From: Nothopassalora personata
Lineage: Eukaryota; Ascomycota; Dothideomycetes; Mycosphaerellales; Mycosphaerellaceae
Assembly: GCA_033816765.1 (NCBI GenBank)
Contig: CM066291.1
Coordinates: 434,001 to 498,000 of the forward strand
DNA length: 64,000 nt
Reading direction: 5' to 3'
Shown: positions 55,401 through 64,000 of the stretch, in pieces
Layout: each line of letters starts with the position of its first letter
How positions within the stretch are numbered: position 1 is the stretch's first letter
Translations under genes and position numbers: made by a program
Notes under the pieces: model-generated
What the model saw: the letters and a program-made list of their open reading frames with translations, nothing else
Told to the model about the DNA's origin: nothing
Database searches by the model: none

Positions 55401-57390
55401 CCTACGCTTAGGATCTAGGAGAAGTCTTTTACATCGTCCTCTATCGCTTATAGCTAAGCTTTATGTTAAAGGTCGATAAGGTCTTTAAGCTCCTCGTTAT
55501 CGGCATTAACTAATGTTATAGCATTTAGTCGTGCACCGCGCTTCTTTAGGAGGGCGATGCGCTTATTATAGTGCGGGTATATAGCTTAATTAGCGTTATA
55601 CTTATCTATACGCGGCTAGTAGACGAAGCAAGCGCCGGGGTTGTCGTTAAGCTCCTACTAGGTCTAATTACGCTGCTAGAATAGCATCTTAGCCTAGTCG
55701 TATCTATTCTTAACTATGCAGTTAATACGCTCTAAGAAGGGCTTGTTCTTAGGGTTCTCTCGTAGTGCTTAATTACTACTAGCCTAAGGACCGGTAGCGG
55801 CGCCGTTATTGCGCTATTATCGGCCTAGTGCTAGAGCGATAGGCTTAGCTTTGTCCTTCTCTTAAAGAGCTATGTCTCTATCTAATTCGAGTTCCCGTAT
55901 ATAGGTAACGATGTTACGAACGGAGTCCTAAGTGCGGACGGAAGACGGTGCCGTGAGCTTATACTACTTAGTGTTAACTAACATGCAACGGAAGTGCTAT
56001 GCTATAGTCTTCTCGTCTATAGTAATGTACTACGCTAGCTACTTAAATTTACCGTAGAACTCGTCGACTCGCTAGTTCTACTTTATCTTAAGGTTAAAGA
56101 ACTAAGCGTTAGCTTTCTCTATCTCAAAGTGGTTACCGTAGTGTTTATCTAGTTCGGTAAGGACTAAGTCGACTGTAGTTAACTTACCTTATTCTAGTAG
56201 CACGACAATCTTCGAGTGTACTAATCTAGTAGCGTTATTAGCTATAACATCGGCTACATAGCGTTCGCTCTAGTAGAAGCGCATTTTATACTAGAAGTAA
56301 CGCTACATCTTAGAGCGCTATTCCTTATATGTGCCCTTATTAAGGGCTAGGTCTCCGTGCTACTCGCGTAGCTTCTTAGAGACTAGTCTATTGCTATTAG
56401 ATAAGGGGCCGCGGCGTTAACCATAGCTACGTTCTAAACGGAGATCGTCCTATCGACTATAATTATATTCGGACTAGACGTCCTCGTTAGCTTTGCCGTA
56501 TGCGCGGCCATTGCTACGAAAGTCCCTAAGCCGCTCTTCTATCTATATAAGGTCCGGAGACTATAGTCGTAGCCGAGTTCTAGGATCTCTATTGCGTAGG
56601 GCATGATTGTCGTTAGTAAGACGCGTAATCTACGACTTTATGTTATTTATGTAGTCTTAAGCGTTCCGCAGTATCGTTAACTGCTCGATAACTTTAGCCC
56701 GTAGTTACGCTACTTCGGCATTATTAGTGTCTCTAATACGGCGTTATTGTAGACTCTAAATCTATCCTCTTAAGAGATTAGCCTCGTCGTAAGACTACTT
56801 CGCATCCTAGACTACTATATTGTACATTTCCTTTATGTACTTTGTATCTTCTACTACTTTCGCGTGTCCTTAATGGGACTACTTTATAGCTTCTACGATG
56901 CCGTCTCTCTCCTCTTATAGGCGCTACTTCTCGTTCTATAGCCTCTACACGCGGTTATCGAGACTGTCTTTCTCGCGGACTGCACTATCCTTCTCTTACT
57001 ATAGCTTCTTTATCTACTTTATAATAGAGCGATGGTCATTAGCATATTGCTTCTAGTTTACGATTATCTCGTCGCCCTAGACGTGCATACCGTAGAGCAT
57101 ATTAAGGTATTTATCCTTAAATGCTCCGACCTTATATGCTAGTTTAGCGGCACTTCTTACTCGAAAGTGGTCTAGCTCGTACTTTAGTTCGTATTCTCCC
57201 GCGCTATTATCCTTATTCGGAATGTACTCGGTAAGGTCTACTATATAGGTATGTACCGGGCGCTTAATAAATGGCGTCGGCATCTTAGCGAGTCGTAACG
57301 CGTTGTTGTCCGTTAGTATACGCTAAACATCTCGTATAGGCTACTTTAGCTAAGCGCGTGTAGCTTTAGCGCGTGCGGACATTTTTACGT
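55401..57390 (-). pseudogene. Element W: RIP-degraded gag
   Basis: Upstream of the protease on the minus strand a frame with many TAG codons reads as a long charged, helical protein. An undisturbed piece is at 57077-57283 (start MPTPFIKRPVHTY). The long charged segment (about 56600-57060) resembles a coiled coil and the middle part a capsid domain. I did not find a convincing zinc knuckle. Assignment to gag rests mainly on position and length. Confidence 0.6.
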
Positions 57391-57933
57391 TGTAACGTGC
57401 TTCTTGTCGCTCCTACTACCCCCTAGTTAGAGTCTTATCGTAGTCGTACGAGGAGCTCTCGTCGCTAGCATCTAGTCGTACGAAAGGTATCTTAGGCGCC
57501 GAGTTCTTCGGCGTAGACTATATCGCGTTATCTATCTCTTTCTATAAGTTCGTCCACTTATCCGTTAACTCATTCTACTCGTCTATTATAGTCGGCATGT
57601 AATAGGTGCTATTAAAAGACTTTATATTCGGTACCGTTAGCTCGTAGGAGTCGTTATACCGGTAGGTCTTTCGTAAGGGGAAGGAACTCGCGCCTTCGTA
57701 CTACGACTAGGAGCGACCCTACGTCTACGACTATAACGCTTAGGGTTGCTAAATCGCGGTGGTGTCGGCAATTAAGCTCTCAATATTACTTATAATCTAG
57801 TTAAAGGTCTCGTTCGGTATGTTAGCGTCGGATACCTATAATTAGTAATCTTACGGACAGTATGTCGGCTCTTACTAAGTTATGAGTATAAGAAAGTAAA
57901 GAAAGTTACGAATAAAGGGAAAAAATCTATAAG
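57391..57933. other. Element W: leader, no gene seen
   Basis: RIP-mutated sequence between gag and the tandem-repeat leader. A frame possibly continues gag N-terminally (about 57400-57600), but no motif supports it. Confidence 0.4.
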
Positions 57934-58300
57934 ATTCCTCTACGCGTACTTAGACGCGTTATTTGCCTTAGTAAATAGTAAGCGCATTTACGTGTCCTCT
58001 ACGCGTGTTGCACCTACTACTATCGCGACTTGTTAGTCCTCTACGACTAATGTCGGCTTATTGTCCTCTACGACTAGTGTCGACTTAGTATCCTCTACGC
58101 TTTCGCGACTTTTAGTAGTCCTCTACGACTAGAGTCGACTTTATCCTCTACGCTTCCGCGACTTAGTAGTCCTCTACGACTAGTGTCGTCGTCTTAAATC
58201 CTCTACGACTAGTATCGTCGTCTTTTAGTCCTCTACGACTAGTGTCGTCGGCTTGTTGTTTCCTCTACGACTAGTGTCGTCGTCTTTAGTCCTCGTAGAA
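57934..58300 (-). repeat. Element W: leader minisatellite
   Basis: About ten imperfect tandem units of 25-32 bp, each starting TCCTCTACG on the + strand, most followed by ACTAGTGTCG. They sit between the 5' LTR and gag of W, where packaging signals or translation leaders lie in retrotransposons. Confidence 0.8.
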
Positions 58301-58360
58301 TCCTTACTACGGTAGCATAACTCCTTATTAATACTAGGGCAGTTTAAAAGCGATAGCTAG

Positions 58361-58546
58361 TTATAACACGGGGCTTATACGGAGACATAGAGGCACATTG
58401 TGAAAGTCGTCGTATCGAGAACTAGCTATGTCAAAAGCTAAGAAACAAGTAAAGCGCGACGTAAAGATAAGGTCGCGCTAAGACGTTACGTGATCAGTCA
58501 CGTGACCCGATCCCCCATTCACTCTATGCGCAGTCACCCTATAACA
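58361..58546 (-). repeat. Element W: 5' LTR
   Basis: Matches 50849-51034 with RIP-type differences. Z-old pol resumes directly after it (ACTGTCTCG). Confidence 0.85.
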
Positions 58547-58990
58547 ACTGTCTCGATAACGGTAGGATACGAGAAAAATGGCACCTCTACTAAAAGAGGG
58601 GGATAAGGTCTATCTCCTTATAAAAAACTTAAGAATAAGAAGATAGACTAAGAAACTAGATTACGTTAAGGTCGGACTATTTTTAATCGAGAAAGTCGTA
58701 GGACTAGTTAACTATCGACTACGACTACTACTAGACGCTAAAATCTACCTAGTCTTCTACATCTCTAAGCTAGAACTAGTAGACGCCAAAACACCTTACT
58801 AGGAGAGCTTCTATTTCGAGCCGGAAGTAGAAAACGAATTCGAAGTCGAAAGAATCCTAGATAAGAAAGGTTAGCAATACCTTGTTAAATGGAAAGGATA
58901 CGACGAATTAGAAAATACCTAGGAACTAGAAAGGAACCTACGAAACTGTTAGTAAAGGCTCTAGGAGTATAAAAAACGGTCTAGTAGACT
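58547..58990 (+). pseudogene. Element Z-old: pol 3' end (integrase C-terminus and chromodomain), RIP-degraded
   Basis: Aligns with the last ~145 residues of Z1/Z2 Pol: the MAPLLKEGDKVYLL segment at the start, then GPF-type residues and the chromodomain (RYLVKWKGYDE near 58880). At the pol end an imperfect hairpin (CTAGTAGA .. TCTACTAG, about 58980-59019) occupies the place of the Z1/Z2 hairpin. Confidence 0.88.
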
Positions 58991-59023
58991 AACCCACGCG
59001 TTAGAGACTAATCTACTAGAAAG

Positions 59024-59150
59024 TAGCTAGAGTAGGAATCGAACCCACGACCTTAGGATACCTTTAACGAACCTTCGCCTAAGGGTAAGGAGAATTTATT
59101 AACACATAGGTTATACCCTAACGCTCTAACTACTAAGCTATATAACTAGG
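59024..59150 (-). pseudogene. Element Z-old: tRNA-like sequence with intron-like insert, RIP-mutated
   Basis: On the minus strand the T arm and B box (GGTTCGATTCC) are identical to the Z1/Z2 tRNA-like gene and the A box reads TAGCTTAGTAG (RIP form of TAGCTCAGTGG). Between the D arm and T arm there are about 75 bases instead of about 25; TTAGG and CCTAA could form the anticodon stem around an intron-like insert. It confirms that the tRNA-like gene is an old part of the family. Confidence 0.55.
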
Positions 59151-59159
59151 TTTAATAAG

Positions 59160-59810
59160 GGAAACGAAGAACTTATATATCTCCTATAAGAAACTAACAC
59201 CTATCTACTAGAGGGGCTAGCGCTCGAAGAAGCTACTACGGCTTCCTTAAGGGTCGGATATAACTAGAGGGCATTATCCGGAGTTATCGAAAGGTCCTCC
59301 TAGGAAGGAATTGACATCTAGAAAACCCCCTCTAGCTCTTCGGGGCTACCTTTAGGAACGAGAAGATAGGACGAAGGCGCGGAAAAGGCATCGACACCTA
59401 CGCTCGGTAAACTACGGAGATCCTTGAAATCCTTCGCTATCGCCTTTTCCTCCCTATCCTTAGTAACGCGTAGCTATTTCCTAAGACGATGTACCTTTAA
59501 TATCGCCTCTATTACCTTCTCTTTAGCCTTATTAAGCTCTCGCTTTAGCTTTCGACGCTAGTTGCGAAGCCGCTCCTACTTAGTCTACGTAACAGTTACG
59601 TTATACTTAATACCCTTACGAACACACTCCGAGTAATACCTAAAGCGTACATCCACTACGTAACGAGGACTCTTCTTTCCTTTAGGCACTCTAGCCTTTC
59701 GATAACTAGAACATAGGGATAGCATCTCGCGGCCCTCGGCTTTAATACCTAGTACTTAACGTTCGCGGCGCTCCTAACGTGTTAGCTACTCGCCGCTTAT
59801 AGTAAAAGAT
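59160..59810 (-). pseudogene. Element Z-old: antisense Zn2Cys6-like gene, RIP-degraded
   Basis: A diverged homologue of the Z1/Z2 antisense gene, at the same place and strand. In-frame ATG at 59725 aligns with the Met before A-P-C in Z2. Cysteines matching C26 and C53 are kept; positions of C29, C41, C50 and C61 read Tyr, as RIP turns TGC/TGT into TAC/TAT; C58 is Ile. A basic, charged coiled-coil segment follows (RRKLKRELNKAKEKV, about 59520-59570) and then a Ser/Pro-rich tail. Many differences are not RIP-type, so the protein was diverging by ordinary substitution while keeping its layout. Confidence 0.7.
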
Positions 59811-59871
59811 AGGAACTTATAGGAGAAGAAAATAAAAACTCAAGGACGAGTTTTAGTAGGAAGGGGGATAG

Positions 59872-60303
59872 TGTTACGGTTCGGATAAAGGACGGTATAG
59901 GACGTAGTATAGGGAGGAAGAATTAGAAGATAAGAACTAATCGCTAGGAAGAGGAAGGGACCCTACGTTCGGGTTACGTGCACGACCGCGCGCTTAGTAC
60001 ATGGTCGAACACGACCGTAGAAGTAGCGTATAGACGTACACGACTATACGACTAGGCGACCGGTCGAATAGATAGACGGACGCCTAACATCGGATAACAT
60101 ACGAGTCTCCTTTATATTTAGGAACGCTAAGAACCCTTATGGTTTTAATACGTTTAACTTATGTTACTATCTTACTAATTGGAATATAACTCTTATTCTA
60201 ATTATTCATCTTCGCTTAGCTTACTTTAGCCTCTCTAAAGAATACCGCTACGTGACTTAACTTATCTCTCCTTTAAGACTAGCCCTAGAACGAGACAATA
60301 ACA
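59872..60303 (+). repeat. Element Z-old: 3' LTR
   Basis: 432 bp from TGTTACGG to AATAACA, preceded by the purine tract AAGGGGGATAG (59861-59871). Its upstream U3 differs from both the Z1/Z2 and the Z3 U3, while the part from CTCCTTTATATTTAGG on is shared. Confidence 0.92.
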
Positions 60304-61377
60304 CATAGAGCGTTAATTCTCGCTCGGGTAGAAGGTACCTACGTCCGCGACGCGACCGCGCTAGTATATACGTATACTTATCTTAGCTACCTTCTAAATT
60401 AGGTTATCATTAACAACAGTTCTAGAAGTAGCCTTCTTAAGCGTGTTAATCTTAGGCTTAAGACGCGGCATTTACTTTACGACTAAGCGGTATAGCTAAG
60501 GTAAAGTAAGAGGGAAATCTATATATATAGCTTTCTATCCCTCCTTACTATCTACGATACTAGAAGCTTTATCGAGGATCCTCTAAAAGTCCCTAAACTT
60601 CTTAGGTTACTTTAGGTAAAGCCCGCAAGCCTTGTAGACCGCTTTCGCAACTCCCTCTAGCAATCCCTAAAGGAGGAGGCGACTCCGGGAGCTATTATCT
60701 AAATCCTTAGGTTCAATTAGGTTACTTAAGGATATAAATAGGCGGATGAATTCCTTCACATCTTGTTCTTTAGGCCTCTTACCTTACTACGCCCTAACAA
60801 TCTCCTTAAGATATTCCCGACTCCCTAATATCGAGTAGGCGTTAAACCTTAAGAACTCTAATAAGAACGCCCTCCTAAAACGTGCCTTATTAGTGAGCTA
60901 CCTAAGTAGCCTCATAACTACGCGCCGGATAGTAGTTTCGTAGTTGCGCTTAAACCTACCCTAGAAATCATCCTTCTTAATAGATGCCCGAGGCGGATAC
61001 TAGTCCATTAGGTCGCTAAACCGCTCCTAGAACTTAGTAGCATTAGTGCCATTAAAGAACGGATTCTTAGTACCTCCTAGAGGTAGGAAGCGAGGGCTAG
61101 CGTTTTCCATTACTACTGCTAATCGTCTAAAGAGGGTAGTTATAGCGTCTATTCCAATTGTGCTATTCGTTCCTACACCTATACTAAATTCGGCGGCGCT
61201 AGTTCCGCTTCTCCCTTCTTTACTAGATTTAGGTGTTTCTCCTTCCTCCGATTCCTCTATCCCCTTATAAGGGATAGAATCCCTATAGACTCCTTCTATT
61301 TTCGTAGGGTTTATAGGCTGTTCGTAGCCTCTACCTATGTCGGTAAAGGTACTAAGTTTTTCTAGTAATGCAGCCAT
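60304..61377 (-). pseudogene. Element X2: N-terminal part of gag, RIP-degraded
   Basis: Reverse-complement match to X1 9801-10876. It starts at a Met at 61377 and is open for 116 codons before the first RIP stop. The match ends at the Z-old 3' LTR, and the rest of X2 gag, pol and most of orfX (about 8.3 kb by comparison with X1) is absent from this locus. Confidence 0.85.
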
Positions 61378-61650
61378 ATCTATTGTTACGTAGTACTTAC
61401 TTTAGAATATACTAATACTAGTTGTTACTTAATAGGACCTTATAACCGTAATTGTTACTAAATACCTTAGACCTTAAGTGTTTTTGACCTTAGTCGACCT
61501 TAACCGTAAACCTTAACCTTAAACCTTAACCTTAAGTAATAACCTTAACCGTGAACCTTAGACCTTAAATCGTAATTTTAACCTTATAAACTAGATGCTA
61601 ATACGCTACCGGGTGTACACTTAACAACCCCCCTTATTAACTACTAAAAT
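61378..61650 (-). repeat. Element X2: leader with AAGGTT-type repeats
   Basis: Same degenerate array as in X1 (about 61480-61600), reverse complement, between gag and the 5' LTR. Confidence 0.65.
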
Positions 61651-62021
61651 AATGTCTACTAACTACCCTATATAGGCCTGTCCGAGTTATAGTAGTATAG
61701 AGCGGTACTTACGTAAGTAGGGGTATTTACCAGTCCCGGGACCGGGAAATTAGGTCACGTAACGAGCAGCGCAGTAGCTAGATAAAATAAGAGGATTAGT
61801 AGACCCTAAACCCCTATGCCCTCTACTCGAGAGGTATAAATTGAATTGTTACCTTAATACTACGCTTACAATACTTAGCTACGTAGTATATATCTTAATA
61901 GCTATACTAGGTCCTACTAGCTTACCTAAATGTCTAATTAAACCTAAATGAAATTAGGGCAAGTTGGACCTAAGAGACCCCCTCTAAACCTAAGGTTAAC
62001 ACAACCTATCAGTCGTTAATA
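61651..62021 (-). repeat. Element X2: 5' LTR
   Basis: 371 bp, same length as 7045-7415. The TSD copy CTAGT is at 62022-62026. Confidence 0.92.
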
Positions 62022-62026
62022 CTAGT

Positions 62027-64000
62027 TTAATCGTTCCGGGCCTCCGTCGGTTTATAGGTAGTAGGCGGAGCTAAGCCTCTATTTTATACCGGTTAAACGA
62101 TAGAAGGTCCTCTAGAAGGTACTCGTCTAGTTAGTACCCCGGTTACTCGTAATAGCTTAAGGGAGGCTATAGTATCTTACCTAGTAGTCTAAGAACCTTT
62201 TAGCGTAGTCCTCGGCTTTTATAGTAGGTATCGCTTCTAAAACGACGGTCTTACTTAGTCGATCCTTAATTACCTAGAGGCAAGTGTTCCCTTACGACTC
62301 GGGCATGTCCGTTATAAAATCTATCGAGATCTCCTAGAAGAATCGGTCGGGGACCAGTAAGGGTTATAGGAGGCCGTGTTTTTATTCTCTCTATACCTTA
62401 TTCCTACCGTAGTAGTTACAGTTCCTTAAAAACTACCTTACGTACTTAGACTATAGGGGCTAGTAGAAGTTACGACTTAGTATCGATGCTATAGAGTCCC
62501 GGCTAGGGTAGCCGTATACTAGTAAATCGTGCACGGATTAGATTAGCTTAGTTTAAAGGGTGTCGTTCTATAGAATCGCTATATCCGCCTCTTTATAGTC
62601 GGACTCCGTAGAACTAGGAGCTCTAGGCACCCAAATCCTACCGCGGTAGCGAAGATACCCGTTACGGTCGATGCTATAGTTACCTACTTGTACCTTAAGT
62701 TTTACCTCGCTAGGGAGTAAACGCGCTCCTACCTTAATCGCGCGGTATACCGCTTAGAACGTACTGTCCTTCTCGATAGTTCTTTCCTAGAGGTCGTTTA
62801 GCTCTTAGTCTTAGAAGGGTCCCTATAGTACGCCCGGTAAATCCGCCTCTTCTATAGTAGATAGTCCTTCGAACTACGTAGCTAAGACTCGTACTAACGA
62901 AACCTTTATAGTAGAGCTAGCGTCTACTACCTTCGAGCTCGGCTAATTCTTTACGATGTCCGGTTTAAGAAATCTACGATACCGTAATAACTTATCGTCC
63001 TACCTAAGCGTATCCTACTCCCTTCGAGAAAGGGTATCCGGCACAATCGCCTCGGTGCCCGGCCTATACACTAGTAAAAACTAGAACTTTGTAACTTCCT
63101 TAACCTACCGGATCTACCGTTTGGAGAGCTGTCTCTTCGTTATAAAGTATTCTAGGTTCTTATAGTCCGTCTAGATTATAAAGGGCCTATATGTTTTTAA
63201 CTCGGGAGCCTATTCCTTAAGATAGGACACTACCGCGAGCATCTCCTTATCGTAAATATCGTAGTTAATCTTAGCCTTGTTAAGTTTCTTCGAGTAGAAT
63301 CCTACTAGTCTTACGACTCCGTCCTTTTCTTATAGGAGGGCGCCTCTAAGCGTAAAGCCGCTATAGTCCGTCTCTAAAAACGTAGGGAGCTCCGGGTTCT
63401 AGTAGGCTAAAACTAGTACTTTGTAGTACTTGTCCTTTAGGGTCTTAAACTTATTAGCCTAACGATCTCCCTAGGAAAATACCTTGTTCTTACCGGTTAG
63501 CGACGTTAAGGGCTCGGTAAGCTTTAAATAGTTTAGAATAAACATTCGGTAGTAGTTCGCGAAGCCTAAGAACCGCCGTACTTCCTTCTAGGTAACTAGT
63601 GCCTTCTAGTCCTTTACTACTACTACCTTTTCGGGGTCGGGTCCTACTCCTATCCCGTCGGTATGTATAATAAACCTAAGGTACTTAACCTTCTTCTATA
63701 CGAACTTATACTTCCCTAGATCTAGGAAAAGACCTCCGTCCTAAAGCTTCTAGAGTACGATACGAACCTTCTAGAAATAGTCCTTTTTTGTTCCGTCGGA
63801 GTAAATAACGACGTCGTTAGCGTAGGCCGAGGTAAAGTCGTCTAGGTAGTCCCGTAACAAACTATTAATGTACCGCTAGAATGTTACGGGGGCCCCGGAC
63901 AAACCGAACGGGCATACTAGCTATTCCTATAGACCAAATCTAGTTTGAAAAGCCGTCTTATACTCTTTACCTCGAGCTATCCGGAGGTAATAGAATGCGG
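62027..64000 (-). pseudogene. Element U: RIP-degraded pol (RT, RNase H, integrase N-terminus), continues outside window
   Basis: On the minus strand: the end of RT, with catalytic box Y-A-N-D near 63815-63826 (Y-A-D-D before a TpG-to-TpA change); an RT connection segment ([12 protein letters not shown], about 63530-63570); RNase H (about 62960-63400, ending PDTLSRR); and the integrase zinc-binding segment (about 62400-62560, with N-C-N-Y-Y for the CxxC). It continues at 6261-7044 beyond X2. Stops throughout. Confidence 0.8.

Larger units (their letters stand above)
50849..58546 (-). mobile_element. Element W: RIP-mutated Ty3/gypsy element, about 7.7 kb
   Basis: LTRs of about 186 bp (50849-51034 and about 58361-58546) bound pol, gag and a repeat-rich leader, all on the minus strand, inserted in Z-old pol. 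The best TSD is AACTG, which needs the LTR ends to be set two bases in from TG..CA, so boundaries are uncertain by about 2 bp. The left end is less RIP-mutated than the rest. Confidence 0.85.

Noticed and set aside
57934..58300. Possible CRISPR-like array
   Set aside because: Units are directly adjacent without unique spacers, vary in length, and lie in the leader of a fungal retrotransposon.
59024..59150. A functional host tRNA gene
   Set aside because: It is inside Z-old, RIP-mutated in the A box and matched in position by the Z1/Z2 tRNA-like genes, so it is an element-borne relic.

Overview
The window looks like a transposon graveyard from a filamentous ascomycete (Pezizomycotina). No host gene was recognised anywhere in the 64 kb. 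Everything that can be identified is LTR retrotransposon of the Ty3/gypsy type. Most of it is heavily altered by repeat-induced point mutation (RIP): CpA and TpG are almost absent on both strands, CpG is kept, and reading frames are full of TAG/TAA where Gln or Trp codons stood. RIP is a genome defence of filamentous ascomycetes, which is the basis for the organism call; the species cannot be told.

The elements are nested like Russian dolls, and most layers can be proved by 5-bp target-site duplications (TSDs). Names are mine. V (+ strand, 1 to about 5480) is a chromodomain gypsy element. U (minus; 6261-7044 and 62027-64000) is split by X2 (minus; 7045-62021, TSD CTAGT). X2 holds Z-old (+; 8837-60303). 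Z-old holds X1 (+; 9136-34933, TSD ACTAT), Z2 (minus; 35687-42669, TSD ACAGA), Z3 (+; from 45428) and W (minus; about 50849-58546). X1 holds Y (+; 16446-30373, TSD CCTTT). Y holds Z1 (minus; 21507-28346, TSD CCTAC) and a 197-bp solo LTR (29849-30045, TSD ATAAC).

Z1, Z2 and Z3 are young, hardly mutated copies of one chromovirus family, and they show how it works. The LTR has a TATA-like core followed by a short R-region sequence complementary to the start of the internal domain, which suggests Tf1-style self-priming. Gag has a CCHC knuckle and a long C-terminal extension. Gag stop and Pol start overlap as ATGA. Pol carries protease, RT, RNase H, integrase and a chromodomain. Between pol and the 3' LTR lie a tRNA-like gene with intact A and B boxes and an antisense gene for a Zn2Cys6-like, coiled-coil protein. 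None of the three is whole: Z1 has a 77-bp deletion in RT, Z2 has two CAG-to-TAG stops, and Z3 lost its 3' third by recombination with Z-old.

The most interesting features are this antisense gene plus tRNA-like module in the Z family, the exchange of upstream U3 regions between otherwise near-identical Z elements, and an extra reading frame of about 1,000 codons of unknown function carried behind pol by the large X family.
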